From an uncultured Gammaproteobacteria bacterium (GTDB taxonomy: Bacteria > Pseudomonadota > Gammaproteobacteria > Arenicellales > JAANXG01): a stretch of 64,000 bases of DNA. Positions within the stretch are counted from its first letter, which is position 1. Each line of letters begins with the position of its first letter. The position numbers were made by a program, and so were the translations under genes. Shown in pieces: positions 26,812-36,260 of the stretch. A model generated the notes under the pieces. The model was not told the origin of the DNA. It did not search any database and saw only the letters and a list, made by a program, of their open reading frames with translations. The stretch is from the NCBI GenBank assembly GCA_947258975.1, contig CAMYKK010000002.1, positions 62,001-126,000 on the forward strand, given 5' to 3'.

Positions 26812-28905
26812 TCAACGGCGGAAAGTGATCAGCTTTTTGCCGCTGAGCTGAATCACGTCAAACAGAATCTGCGCCGCCTCTGTGCGTAGGATGTCATCGT
26901 CTTCCTCATCCTCATCCTCATCGGCAACGTCGTCCTTGGCAGATGCCTGCTCCCCCTTCAGCGGCGCCAAGCCGCGTGAAACTCGATAGAGGTTTAGGCG
27001 CTCGAGCCGTTCCTGCTCTGCGCGGTCGCGACTCGCCACGCGTTCCGTCTCCAGTAAACTGATGGACTTTTTTTCTCGCGCCCGCTTGGCCGCCTCGGCT
27101 TCAGATAACAGGTACTTAAAGCCCGATTTGGCTTGCGCCCGCGTATGATGCCGAAGCCTGGCCTCGTCGATGACTTTGCTACTGATCTCGGCCGCTACAT
27201 AACGGGCGGGCCGAATGGACGCCCACGGCAGTGCGTTTTCCAAGGACCGCTCACCGTGTTTTTGTACATCGATGGCTGTCGGAAATACGATGTCCGGGAT
27301 GACACCACGGTGCTGTGTGCTATCACCGTTGATGCGAAAGAACTGCGCAATGGTGAATTTCAGTTGCCCTAGCCCCACCACCTTGGCGAAACGATCCAGG
27401 TTAATCAAGCGCTGTACAGTTCCCTTGCCGTAGGTAGGCTCTCCGATGACAATTCCGCGACGATAATCCTGAATCGCCCCGGCGAAAATTTCTGACGCAG
27501 AAGCGCTCTGGCGGTCAACCAGTACTGCAAGCGGCCCCGCATAGGCGATAGCGGGATCTGGATCGTCATTGATACTGATACGTCCAGCGGAATCCTTTAC
27601 TTGCACGATCGGGCCGGCGCGGATAAACAGACCCGTCAGTTCGGTAGCTTCCGCCAGCGACCCACCGCCATTACCCCGCAGATCGACCAGTATACCGCGG
27701 ACATTTTCCTTTTCTAGTTCACTAAGCAAACGCCGTACATCGCGCGTCGTGCTGCGAAAAGTTCTCTCACCTTGTTCCCGGGCTTCAAAATCCGTATAAA
27801 AAGTCGGCACGCGGATCACGCCAATTTTTGCCGTACCGCGGGGGGCTGGTAGATTGACCACCTGCTTCTTTGCTGCCTGTTCCTCCAACTTGATCGTGTT
27901 CCTCACCAAGTTGATTATTTTCGTCGGACCATCCAGCGATGTGGCCTTGGGCAGGATTTCTAGACGCACTACCGTCCCCTTAGACCCGCGAATCAAATCT
28001 ACGACGTCGGGTAAGCGCCAGCCGATGACATCTACTATTGGTTTATCCCCTTGCGCCACACCCGTTATACGGTCATCGACGTGAAGCAGCCCGCTTTTGT
28101 CCGCCGGACCACCGGTGATGATCCGCCGTACTACGGTAAATTCGTTTTCCGACTGCAATGCCGCTCCAATGCCCTCCAGAGACAGGCTCATACGGATCTT
28201 GAAATTTTCAGACGCACGCCGGTCGAAATAGGAGGTGTGCGGTTCGATCGAGGCCGTATAGGCATTAATGAAAGTCTGATATACGTCTTCGCTCGTGAAT
28301 TGACTAACGCGATCAAACAACCGGCGATAGCGCTTCGCCAAGGTGTCAGAAATTTCTGTATCTGACTTCCCGGCCAAGCGCAAACTAAGCGAATCGTTTT
28401 TTACTCTTTTGCGCCAAATTTCATCAAGCTCGGCAAAGTCTCTTGCCCACGTCATCTCGCTGCGGTCCAGCACAAATTCTTCGTCGATTTCGTAGTCAAA
28501 TTCCCGACCCAAGAGCCCGACAGCATAAGCGACCCGCTCCTGTAGTCGCTTTCGCAGGACCTTGAAGATTTCAAAAGCAGGATTCAATTCGGTGTTGCGA
28601 ATCGCGTCATCCAACCGGTATCTGTACTTTTCGAAGCCTTCGATATCGGTGGTTAAAAAATAGCTACGATTCGGATCGAGAGAGGACAGGTAGCGATCAA
28701 ATATTGAACCGGATAGCTCATCGTCAAGCTGACGCTTTCGGTAATGATAGCGGCGGAGAAATTGATTAATGATCTCCGTGGCTTTGCGATGCTCGGGGGT
28801 TGCGAACAATCGATCCACGTGCACAGGGTTAACCTTGGCGCCGACGATGCCGCACCACGCCAATAGCGCCAGGACTAGTATGGATGACAGTTTTATCCGC
28901 ATCAT
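26812..28905 (-). CDS. prc: Tail-specific protease Prc/Tsp
   Basis: A 697-residue S41A carboxy-terminal processing protease with a cleavable signal peptide ('ILVLALLAWCGIVGA'). The N-terminal domain is typical of gammaproteobacterial Tsp. A PDZ domain is at about 235-325 ('VVRRIITGGPADKSGLLHVD'). The catalytic core has 'GNGGGSLAEATELTGLFI', the Ser in 'RQSASASEIFAGAI' (about residue 467) and the Lys in 'TYGKGTVQ' (about 492), 25 residues apart as in E. coli. A DUF3340-type tail follows, and close to the end there is a run of Asp/Glu ('DEDEDEEDDD') that is not usual. It trims periplasmic proteins such as penicillin-binding protein 3 and hydrolases in E. coli. Confidence 0.96.
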   Translation of the reverse strand: MMRIKLSSILVLALLAWCGIVGAKVNPVHVDRLFATPEHRKATEIINQFLRRYHYRKRQLDDELSGSIFDRYLSSLDPNRSYFLTTDIEGFEKYRYRLDDAIRNTELNPAFEIFKVLRKRLQERVAYAVGLLGREFDYEIDEEFVLDRSEMTWARDFAELDEIWRKRVKNDSLSLRLAGKSDTEISDTLAKRYRRLFDRVSQFTSEDVYQTFINAYTASIEPHTSYFDRRASENFKIRMSLSLEGIGAALQSENEFTVVRRIITGGPADKSGLLHVDDRITGVAQGDKPIVDVIGWRLPDVVDLIRGSKGTVVRLEILPKATSLDGPTKIINLVRNTIKLEEQAAKKQVVNLPAPRGTAKIGVIRVPTFYTDFEAREQGERTFRSTTRDVRRLLSELEKENVRGILVDLRGNGGGSLAEATELTGLFIRAGPIVQVKDSAGRISINDDPDPAIAYAGPLAVLVDRQSASASEIFAGAIQDYRRGIVIGEPTYGKGTVQRLINLDRFAKVVGLGQLKFTIAQFFRINGDSTQHRGVIPDIVFPTAIDVQKHGERSLENALPWASIRPARYVAAEISSKVIDEARLRHHTRAQAKSGFKYLLSEAEAAKRAREKKSISLLETERVASRDRAEQERLERLNLYRVSRGLAPLKGEQASAKDDVADEDEDEEDDDILRTEAAQILFDVIQLSGKKLITFRR

Positions 28906-29147
28906 GACCCGTATGTTAAATGCTACAGCACCCCCGCCACACCCTTGCGCAATGAGAACAAGGTGAGATAGTAGATAATAGACCAGAGAGCAGGCTAACC
29001 GCCAGCGGTGTGCTGCGGAATCTTGCGATAAACCCTAACGCGTTGATTGTTATGAACATATATATCCAATTCAGGGCCATAGTACACTCCGTCGCCGTTT
29101 ACCCGATTTCCCGGCATGCTTAAACCCGACATCCAGCCCACATCAAC

Positions 29148-30479
29148 GTGACCGGATACGAGCAAAATAAACAACGCCTGGTCCAGCAGATTCGTGCCCA
29201 AACGCACGACATTCGCCTGAACAAACAGACATCCAACCTGTTTCGCGACCGCGATTCCGGCCCCGAACGTCGCCTCGACGTCTCTGCATTTAATCACGTA
29301 ATAAAGGTCGACGGTGATAACGATTGGGTAGCGGTCGAGGGTATGACGACGTATCAAGACCTGGTCGATGCAGCGTTAACACGATGTGTTATGCCGACGG
29401 TGGTGCCACAACTCAAATCAATTACCATCGGCGGCGCCGTGGCAGGAATCGGCATCGAATCAACGTCGTTCAGACATGGATTGGTGCATGAAAATGTATT
29501 GGAGATGGAGGTGTTGACCGGGAACGGCGATATCGTGACCTGCACGGCGGACAATGAATACCAGGATCTGTATTTCGGTTTTCCCAATTCCTATGGAACG
29601 TTAGGCTATGCATTGAAACTCAAAGTAAGAACAATACCCGTCAAACGCTTTGTCAAACTTCAACACCTTCAATACCATGACACAAATGCCTACTTTCATG
29701 ACGTGGATCGTTGGATAAAAAAAGACATCGATTTCCTCGACGGTACCGCGTTCTCGCCGACGGAACTTTATTTGTCTATCGGCACTTTCATCGATGAGGC
29801 TCCTTTTACCAGTGATTATACTTTCGAGAATATATACTACCGTTCTATACGCGACAAACGCATCGACTACTTGACCATTCATGACTATATCTGGCGCTGG
29901 GACACCGATTGGTTCTGGTGTTCCAAGAACGTATTCGCGCAGCACCCGTTGATGCGGCGTATCTATGGGCGCAGTCGCTTGAATTCCGTCTTTTACACAA
30001 AGCTCATGCGCTGGAATGCAAGATACAGGGTGACCCAATACGCACGCCGGCTGGCGGGGATCTATGGAGAAACCGTAATCCAGGATGTGGATATACCGAT
30101 ACAACGTGCGTCGGAGTTCTTGGAATATTTTGATCGTGAGATTGGCATTCGACCGGTATGGGTGTGCCCATTCACGGCTGCCGACACAAATCGAAAGTTC
30201 CAGCTGTATACAACCGACCCGGAAATGGTCTACGTCAATTTTGGGTTCTGGGACGTAGTGCGGGGTCGCGCTAAGCGACCGGAGGGCTTTTTCAATCGCA
30301 AAGTGGAGGATAAGGTGGAAGAATTGGGGGGCCTCAAATCTCTGTACTCGGACTCGTTTTACACTCGCGATAAGTTTTGGCGGCTGTATAACAAACCAGC
30401 TTATGACAGATTGAAGTCCAAATACGATAGCGCCGGACGATTGAAAGATCTGTATCAGAAATGCGTCCGGCGACAATGA
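29148..30479 (+). CDS. FAD-linked oxidoreductase, DHCR24/DIMINUTO-like
   Basis: A 443-residue vanillyl-alcohol-oxidase-type flavoprotein with a GTG start. The FAD-binding PCMH domain spans about residues 35-180: 'VAVEGMTTYQDLVDAAL', 'TIGGAVAGIGIESTSFRHG' and 'GFPNSYGTLGYALKL'. The C-terminal half ('DTDWFWCSKNVF', 'DREIGIRPVWVCPF', 'VYVNFGFWDVV') resembles eukaryotic delta-24 sterol reductase. Bacterial members exist whose substrates are unknown, probably a lipid or polyprenoid. It is alone between prc (divergent, gap about 240 bases without other genes) and the alkyltransferase-like gene. A sterol substrate is unlikely here, as no sterol genes are visible. Confidence 0.82.
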   Translation: MTGYEQNKQRLVQQIRAQTHDIRLNKQTSNLFRDRDSGPERRLDVSAFNHVIKVDGDNDWVAVEGMTTYQDLVDAALTRCVMPTVVPQLKSITIGGAVAGIGIESTSFRHGLVHENVLEMEVLTGNGDIVTCTADNEYQDLYFGFPNSYGTLGYALKLKVRTIPVKRFVKLQHLQYHDTNAYFHDVDRWIKKDIDFLDGTAFSPTELYLSIGTFIDEAPFTSDYTFENIYYRSIRDKRIDYLTIHDYIWRWDTDWFWCSKNVFAQHPLMRRIYGRSRLNSVFYTKLMRWNARYRVTQYARRLAGIYGETVIQDVDIPIQRASEFLEYFDREIGIRPVWVCPFTAADTNRKFQLYTTDPEMVYVNFGFWDVVRGRAKRPEGFFNRKVEDKVEELGGLKSLYSDSFYTRDKFWRLYNKPAYDRLKSKYDSAGRLKDLYQKCVRRQ

Positions 30480-30625
30480 GCCCGCAAAAAATACTTCGCG
30501 ATTCACAAAATAACAGATCTAAACGCGATGCAGCGAGCGCAAGCCGCTTGTAATCATCCAGTAAATACGGAGCCCCGCTATGTACTACACATTCCGCACG
30601 CGCCTGTAGCCCCCGCCGCGGTCAG

Positions 30626-30973
30626 ATGACGCTGACAAATTACCAACGTATTTGGAAGATGGTGGCTCGGATTCCATACGGTCGGGTCGCAACCTACGGA
30701 CAAATCGCGCGCCTTGCGGGTTTAGGACAGCGTGCGCGACTGGTGGGTTATGCCCTGCATCATTCGCCAACCGGCCTCGAGTTGGCCTGGCATCGCGTCA
30801 TCAACGCTCATGGTAAGATTTCATTTCCTGAGAGCAGCAGCCGCTACCATTGCCAACAGGAAAAGTTGAAAGCCGAGGGAATCGTATTCATAAACGGCCG
30901 GGTAGATCTCGACACCTACCGCTGGCGTACAGCGACCGAGGAGTTTCCGCATGAGTATTTCACACCGGAATAG
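30626..30973 (+). CDS. Alkyltransferase-like protein (Atl), MGMT fold without the reactive cysteine
   Basis: A 115-residue protein matching the DNA-binding domain of O6-alkylguanine-DNA alkyltransferases: '[17 protein letters not shown]' is the helix-turn-helix entry, and '[20 protein letters not shown]' the active-site loop. The PCHR motif reads AWHR, with Trp55 where the methyl-accepting Cys should be. That substitution defines Atl proteins. Atl proteins bind O6-alkylguanine and hand the lesion to nucleotide excision repair instead of repairing it directly. Length and residues are intact, so a working Atl is expected. Confidence 0.9.
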   Translation: MTLTNYQRIWKMVARIPYGRVATYGQIARLAGLGQRARLVGYALHHSPTGLELAWHRVINAHGKISFPESSSRYHCQQEKLKAEGIVFINGRVDLDTYRWRTATEEFPHEYFTPE

Positions 30974-31029
30974 AAATCATTATCGCTCACTGGGGCTTCG
31001 CGTTCACCGGTCCTATTCAGAGGCTGGCA

Positions 31030-31215
31030 AATAGTGTCATGAAGATCGGCACCTGTCGTTTTCTCGAAAATTTGGAACCGGGTGACGTCATCGCCACCGG
31101 CACTCCGAGCGGTCTGGGATTTGCACAAAAACCACCGCGGTTTCTGGTTCCGGGAGATATCGTGGAATGTGAGGTGGCCGGAATCGGCAAGCTCCGCAAC
31201 CCGATCGCGGGTTAA
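31030..31215 (+). pseudogene. C-terminal remnant of a fumarylacetoacetate hydrolase-family gene
   Basis: In frame on the plus strand, 31039-31215 reads '[20 protein letters not shown]', then '[20 protein letters not shown]' and 'LRNPIAG' before the stop. That is the conserved end of FAA hydrolases and 2-hydroxyhepta-2,4-diene-1,7-dioate isomerases. Nothing upstream, between the Atl stop at 30973 and this segment, encodes the remaining 200 or so residues. It is therefore a 3' fragment left after a deletion or fusion. Its stop codon overlaps the stop of the convergent MgtC/DUF4010 gene. Confidence 0.8.
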
Positions 31216-32498
31216 TTCAATCGATCGGTGACCGCAGTCGGGAACGTCCACGCCCCCAACATGTAGACAACACCAGCCGCCGCCGCCACCACCAATGGCA
31301 GCGTAACCGGAAGTGTTAACTTGCGCCCGCCGATGCTCGAGGCCAACAATCCCTTCACCGCAGTATTCACCGATACTGCGATTAGAACGCCGTCGCGTGC
31401 GATGCGAACCGACAGACCGTCTAGACTCATTCTCGCCAACGACAAATTTACGGCATCGACATCCGCTATCCCGGAAGTGATCGCCAACAAATAGATTCCT
31501 GCGTTACCCCACGTCGATTTCAAGCCCTCAGCCAGTAACATAATCACCGCAAGCAATAAACCAAAACGCAAAGTCGACCCAAGGTCCAACGGATTTTTTA
31601 TCCGCGCCGACTCATGTTGAACCATCAAGCCCTCACGCCACCACAAAAGGGTTGGTATCAACACGATCGCGAACATCAATAGACTCGGAATCAGCAAGTC
31701 ATAACACAACTCTATGTTAATCACTGCAGTGACCACCAACATTCGCGGGAATAACGTAGCACAAGCGATCAGGATACCGGGCACCAGCGCGGGCCTGATC
31801 TCAGGACGCGCCTGGGCAAGACGCGAGAAATGCAGTGTCAAGACAGTAGATGAGGCAAGACCGGCAAACAATCCCGTCAGCATCGCGCCCTTCCCTGGGC
31901 CGGCAGCCTTCATCGAGAAATACCCAGCGAAAGAGATTCCGGCAACCAACACCACCATCCACCACAGCTCGTACGGATTGAGTGCCCCCCATGGTCCATA
32001 GCCCTGATCGGGCAACACCGGAAGCAACACCACGGAAATCAGTAACAACTTGAGCGCAGCACGCAACTCGTGCGGCTCCAATCGTCGCAGCCAACCGTGT
32101 AAGACCGGCTTGAATCCTAAGACGATGGTGGTGATTACCGCGGTCGCGGCCGCTTCCACCGCATAGCCCAAGATCACTAGTGCGCCAAGATTAAATGACA
32201 GCAAACCGGCCACCAGGCTGGTGATGCCGGAATCCGGGCTGCGCTCAAGGTTTGCAACATAAACCGCCACGAACACTACGGCCACCGCAAGGAACATGAG
32301 GCCCAATGCCGGCCAACCAAGTTGTGTGCCAATCAATGCCGCTAGGCCACCCAGGAGGCTTATCAGGCCATACGTCCGCACCCCGGCTACGCGGCTGCCC
32401 TCCGCCGCATCGCGCTCTTGCCAGCCCCGTTCAATACCGATTAAAAGACCGAGAGACAGCGACACCGCAAGCAGTAAGATTTCGTTATGATTGTCCAT
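31212..32498 (-). CDS. MgtC/SapB and DUF4010 membrane protein
   Basis: A 428-residue polytopic membrane protein. The first 140 residues form an MgtC/SapB-like domain ('[19 protein letters not shown]', then '[19 protein letters not shown]'); the rest is a DUF4010 domain with about eight more hydrophobic helices ('[20 protein letters not shown]'). About 11-13 helices in all. Function is unknown; MgtC domains are linked to Mg2+ limitation and membrane potential in other bacteria, but this long form is separate. Single gene, 3' end overlapping the FAA-hydrolase remnant. Confidence 0.85.
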   Translation of the reverse strand: MDNHNEILLLAVSLSLGLLIGIERGWQERDAAEGSRVAGVRTYGLISLLGGLAALIGTQLGWPALGLMFLAVAVVFVAVYVANLERSPDSGITSLVAGLLSFNLGALVILGYAVEAAATAVITTIVLGFKPVLHGWLRRLEPHELRAALKLLLISVVLLPVLPDQGYGPWGALNPYELWWMVVLVAGISFAGYFSMKAAGPGKGAMLTGLFAGLASSTVLTLHFSRLAQARPEIRPALVPGILIACATLFPRMLVVTAVINIELCYDLLIPSLLMFAIVLIPTLLWWREGLMVQHESARIKNPLDLGSTLRFGLLLAVIMLLAEGLKSTWGNAGIYLLAITSGIADVDAVNLSLARMSLDGLSVRIARDGVLIAVSVNTAVKGLLASSIGGRKLTLPVTLPLVVAAAAGVVYMLGAWTFPTAVTDRLN

Positions 32499-32567
32499 TA
32501 AAAAAGTGTCGCAGGTCTGTGCGCCAGCGCCACTGACTCAGATCAATCGAAAATCGAGAAACCGGAA

Positions 32568-33341
32568 CTACCCCGAGTCCAGAAGTGTGTCCTTGGCCTG
32601 GTTGATTTTGGCCGCCAGGTAGGTAGATCCACCCCGATCGGGGTGGAGTTTCTGCATCAATCGGCGGTGCGCGTCTATGATCTGCTCGCGCTTTGCATCG
32701 TCCCCGACACCGAGCACCTCACACGCCTCGTGGCGGGACATCTGACTGCCCGAGGGCGGTTGCCCTGCATGCGATGCACCAGCGGCAGCATGCTCGCGCC
32801 ACGCTTCGCCATACTTGCGATCAAGATACGCTTGCAGCAATGCCGCGGACTCTGCGTCCTCCCGGTGGCATTCTTCAAATAACTTCATCAATTGCGCCTC
32901 GGAAAGCTCGGATAGCGGTTTACCGATGAACTGGCCGGCCAGCACCACACCGTCCAATTCCCCACTGTCATGATCCAAACTCATGCGCAGATAAAGCGAT
33001 TCCACCTGCGACCTGCCGCCACTTCCCGCACCGCCGGGACCAACGGTCCCTGCCCGTGCCGCGCGCGTGTTTTGCACCAAAGTGTAGATTTGACTCAATA
33101 CCGGAACGTAACGGAGCAAAGACAGCAGGCGGCCTAAAAACGGAACGGCCGAGGCCGCGAGAGCGAATAACCAGTGTAGCCGACCGGCTGCAGCCAATAA
33201 CAAAACCGCTATCACCGCGACCCAAACTGCTCCGCGCTGCAGGTACCGAGATACCTTTTTCGGATCTTCGTTGAGGAACCAATGTACCAGCAGCGCCGCA
33301 CCTGCAACCGCTATGAACAACAACAGTAGACGAAAAGCCAC
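32568..33341 (-). CDS. Membrane-anchored J-domain protein
   Basis: A 257-residue protein. Two or three hydrophobic segments lie in the first 75 residues ('[19 protein letters not shown]', '[16 protein letters not shown]'). A middle domain at about 110-190 has '[19 protein letters not shown]' and '[17 protein letters not shown]', and the C terminus is a J domain ('[20 protein letters not shown]', with '[15 protein letters not shown]' carrying the HPD signature). Such DnaJ-like proteins recruit DnaK at the membrane. It is the last gene of an apparent operon: lipoprotein, VWA protein, then this one, with gaps of 2-3 bases. The middle domain occurs in other proteobacterial DnaJ-related proteins of unknown function. 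Confidence 0.85.
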   Translation of the reverse strand: MAFRLLLLFIAVAGAALLVHWFLNEDPKKVSRYLQRGAVWVAVIAVLLLAAAGRLHWLFALAASAVPFLGRLLSLLRYVPVLSQIYTLVQNTRAARAGTVGPGGAGSGGRSQVESLYLRMSLDHDSGELDGVVLAGQFIGKPLSELSEAQLMKLFEECHREDAESAALLQAYLDRKYGEAWREHAAAGASHAGQPPSGSQMSRHEACEVLGVGDDAKREQIIDAHRRLMQKLHPDRGGSTYLAAKINQAKDTLLDSG

Positions 33342-33344
33342 GCG

Positions 33345-34058
33345 TTAGTTCCGCTGGCCCATCTGGTGCACCAGCCGGCGTACAGGACCACCTTTGTCCT
33401 TGCTGAAATCCTTAAGGGCTTGATGTCCGCCCGCCGCATACACCGCCACTGCGCTTAACAATTCCTTGAGCTGCTGCGGGCTGTCGGCATCAAACGGACA
33501 ACAGGCACCGTTACTCAGGCGAGCAATCTGTTCGAACGCCTGTGCGGCCCGCCGGTCATGTCCTTCATGAAACAGAAACGCGGGCACACCCAATAATCCC
33601 AACTCGCCGGCGAGTTGACACAGTTGATCGATATCTTCCTCGACACAATCTCCGACAAACACCAATGCATGTACCTTTTGCTTCTTGGTTTCTTTAATCG
33701 CGTGCCTGAGCACTTTGCGAATCTGCGTCAGTCCGCCCAAACAAAACACCGCCGTCATCCGCTTGAGGAGGTCCGGTGAACGCTGGTACCACGGGCTGTA
33801 ATTGAACTCTCCATGTCCACGATACAAACACAATTGAATCTCCAATCCACCCAAGGATGCCGTTTTCGTGAACATCTGGGACTGAATATCTGTTGCTCGA
33901 TCCCAAGTGGGTTGCCGACTGGCGGTGGCGTCCAATGCAAAAATCAGCCGACCGCGCTGGCCCGCAGGCTTCACGACCGGCGCCCTTGCCACCTTGTCGA
34001 GAAACGACGCAATCTTAGCTGCGGAGGACTTCGCCGGAAGACGTTTAGCATTGCCCAT
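33345..34058 (-). CDS. VWA-like domain protein
   Basis: A 237-residue cytoplasmic protein with a von Willebrand A-like fold: 'RLIFALDATASRQPTWDRA' at about residues 36-54 replaces the MIDAS DxSxS with DATAS. Later strands are 'LEIQLCLYRGHGEFNYSPW' and 'VHALVFVGDCVEEDIDQL', with 'AFLFHEGHDRRAAQAF' towards the C terminus. No signal peptide or membrane segment. It starts 2 bases downstream of the lipoprotein gene and ends 3 bases before the J-domain gene, so the three are translationally linked. It could be the scaffold of a J-protein/chaperone assembly, but no function is established. Confidence 0.75.
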   Translation of the reverse strand: MGNAKRLPAKSSAAKIASFLDKVARAPVVKPAGQRGRLIFALDATASRQPTWDRATDIQSQMFTKTASLGGLEIQLCLYRGHGEFNYSPWYQRSPDLLKRMTAVFCLGGLTQIRKVLRHAIKETKKQKVHALVFVGDCVEEDIDQLCQLAGELGLLGVPAFLFHEGHDRRAAQAFEQIARLSNGACCPFDADSPQQLKELLSAVAVYAAGGHQALKDFSKDKGGPVRRLVHQMGQRN

Positions 34059-34060
34059 CT

Positions 34061-34930
34061 TCAGTTCACCAGAGAACGCAGTTGACGATTGATGTCGCCC
34101 ACGCGCCGCAACACACGATCACGCTGCTCATTTGTCAACAAACGATCAATCATCACAATCATGTCACTGATAATGTCCCATGTCTTTTCAATCTTATTAC
34201 CTAGTTGGGGGCTGATGTCAGACTGATCAACCCACCAATGATTGAGGAACCGTGCCAACTGGTCACGCGGGGCCGACTCCCGCAACATACCCAGAATCAC
34301 TTGTTGTTGCTGAATGCGGTAGTGATGCCAGTCCTCATAGGTGTTGGGGAGCGCACCGCTCAGGCGCGTTACCAGGCGCGCCTGAGCGGTTGTTAGTGTA
34401 CCGGTCCAGCTTTCGAGACGACGAATTATTCGCTTCGCCCTTCGGGACTTTCGATGATCCTCGGAAAACACCAGATAATTGGCATAGTAGCGCCGATTCG
34501 CGACATCCAGCTTGCGCGATAAATGCTCTATCTGCGACGCATTTAACTGCGCCAGTACCGGTGCCACCGCCGCCACGGTCTTGCGTATGGTCCCCGCATA
34601 CAGCTCGACAATCAAATCGAGTATCCTTCCGGTTTCCGCCTCGCTAAGTCCGTCGCGACCATATTCATCGATTTTATCCAACAATTTAATGAATTGCGGC
34701 AGTTCTTCACGACGGTGCTCAGCGAGGCGAATTTGCAGTTCGGGTTTTAAAAATTCTTTCTGGGTGGTAGTTAAATCCAAGTACTCATCCATGTAGCGGA
34801 ACAGCATCCGATCCGCTTTGGAATAGGCGACCTTGATGGTGCTGCATGCCACCAACGCCCCGATCATCATCAAAATCAGGGATGCAAATATACTGCGGAA
34901 TAATGCTGGGTAATCTTGAGCCTTAGTCAT
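34061..34930 (-). CDS. DUF6279-type lipoprotein
   Basis: I take the ATG at 34930 (289 residues) because it gives a standard lipoprotein signal: a hydrophobic segment 'SLILMMIGALVAC' with the lipobox cysteine near residue 29. An upstream ATG at 34966 adds 12 polar residues. After the lipobox, the mature part is mostly helical and charged ('FLKPELQIRLAEHRREELPQ'), a pattern of the DUF6279 lipoproteins of proteobacteria. Localisation: outer or inner membrane lipid-anchored in the periplasm. It heads the operon with the VWA and J-domain genes, while the SpmA-SpmB fusion diverges from it. Confidence 0.75.
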   Translation of the reverse strand: MTKAQDYPALFRSIFASLILMMIGALVACSTIKVAYSKADRMLFRYMDEYLDLTTTQKEFLKPELQIRLAEHRREELPQFIKLLDKIDEYGRDGLSEAETGRILDLIVELYAGTIRKTVAAVAPVLAQLNASQIEHLSRKLDVANRRYYANYLVFSEDHRKSRRAKRIIRRLESWTGTLTTAQARLVTRLSGALPNTYEDWHHYRIQQQQVILGMLRESAPRDQLARFLNHWWVDQSDISPQLGNKIEKTWDIISDMIVMIDRLLTNEQRDRVLRRVGDINRQLRSLVN

Positions 34931-35008
34931 AATTACGTTCGATCGTACGAAACAACAATTATCCACTAACTTATGCAGTTACTATACAAAATCACCATTC
35001 ATTGACAC

Positions 35009-36238
35009 ATGCTTTCTCTCATCTGGCTGGGCTTTTTTGTCATAGCTTTTGTTAGCACGTTATATCAGTGGCTGATGTTCGACGACCCGCATATCTTTGC
35101 CAAGGTCGTGAGCGCCAGCTTCGATATGGCCAAACTCGGGGTCGAAATCGCGATCGGACTGATCGGTGTTTTGTGCTTATGGTTGGGCTTTTTCCAGATA
35201 GCTGAGCGCGCGGGCTTGATCCAGAACCTTGCAAGATGGCTAGGCCCTCTGTTTCGCCATCTGATGCCAGAGGTGCCGGAGGGACACCCCGCCGTAGGTT
35301 CAGTGACCATGAACCTTGCGGCCAATGTGTTGGGGCTCGACAATGCAGCAACGCCAATGGGCCTAAAAGCGATGCAGGATTTACAGTCGCTGAATGTAAC
35401 ACCGGAGACGGCGACCAATGCCCAAATCCTGTTCTTGGTGCTCAACACATCGTCGGTCACGTTGTTGCCGGTGACGATCTTTCTGTACCGCACCCAGCAA
35501 GGCGCCGCCGATCCCACGGCAGTGTTTATCCCGATTCTATTGGCGACATCGGCATCCACACTTGTGGGTCTGCTGTTGGTGGGGTGGATACAGAGATTGA
35601 GGTTATGGCACCCGGTAGTGCTCGCCTACTGTGCCATGTTTACGCTGTTCATGGCGCTGTTCGTCACTTATCTGGGCGGCCTCAGCCCGGCATCTTTGAG
35701 CGAACAATCTAGCTTTATCGGCAACTTCGCGTTGCTCGGCGTCATTGCCGCATTTCTCATCGCGGGCTGGTATCGGAACGTAAATGTGTATGAGGCGTTC
35801 ATCGACGGAGCCAGGCAGGGATTCGAGGTCTGTGTCAAGCTTATCCCCTTTCTCGTCGGCATGCTGGTCGCCATCGGTATGTTACGAGCAAGTGGTGCGC
35901 TGGACGTGTTATTGACGCTGTTGAGGATGCTGATGGAGTGGCTCGGCATCAACACCGATTTTGTGCCTGCCGTGCCCACCGCGCTCATGAAACCGCTGAG
36001 CGGCAGCGGCGCGCGCGCAATGATGTTGGAGACCATGAACACCTACGGTGTGGATTCGTTTCCCGCCACCGTGTCGGCCGTTGTGCAGGGCAGCACTGAA
36101 ACGACGTTTTACGTGCTGGCGGTATACTTCGGCAGTGTCGGCATTCGCCGGGTTCGCCACGCAGTGACGTGCGGCTTGATCGCCGATCTCACCGGCGTCA
36201 TTACAGCGATCGCCGTGAGCTACTGGTTTTTTCACTAA
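35009..36238 (+). CDS. SpmA-SpmB fusion, nucleoside-recognition (Gate) domain membrane protein
   Basis: A 409-residue polytopic membrane protein. The N-terminal half resembles SpmA ('GLIGVLCLWLGFFQIAERAG', 'MNLAANVLGLDNAATPMGLK') and the C-terminal half SpmB ('FIDGARQGFEVCVKLIPFLV', with 'SGSGARAMMLETMNTYG' and 'VVQGSTETTFYVLAVYFG'). These are the two nucleoside-recognition 'Gate' domains that are separate genes in Bacillus spores; in proteobacteria they are often fused. Transport function is likely but the substrate is unknown. It diverges from the lipoprotein operon with a gap of about 78 bases. Confidence 0.85.
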   Translation: MLSLIWLGFFVIAFVSTLYQWLMFDDPHIFAKVVSASFDMAKLGVEIAIGLIGVLCLWLGFFQIAERAGLIQNLARWLGPLFRHLMPEVPEGHPAVGSVTMNLAANVLGLDNAATPMGLKAMQDLQSLNVTPETATNAQILFLVLNTSSVTLLPVTIFLYRTQQGAADPTAVFIPILLATSASTLVGLLLVGWIQRLRLWHPVVLAYCAMFTLFMALFVTYLGGLSPASLSEQSSFIGNFALLGVIAAFLIAGWYRNVNVYEAFIDGARQGFEVCVKLIPFLVGMLVAIGMLRASGALDVLLTLLRMLMEWLGINTDFVPAVPTALMKPLSGSGARAMMLETMNTYGVDSFPATVSAVVQGSTETTFYVLAVYFGSVGIRRVRHAVTCGLIADLTGVITAIAVSYWFFH

Positions 36239-36260
36239 TCCCGGTCACGGTTACGGACGG

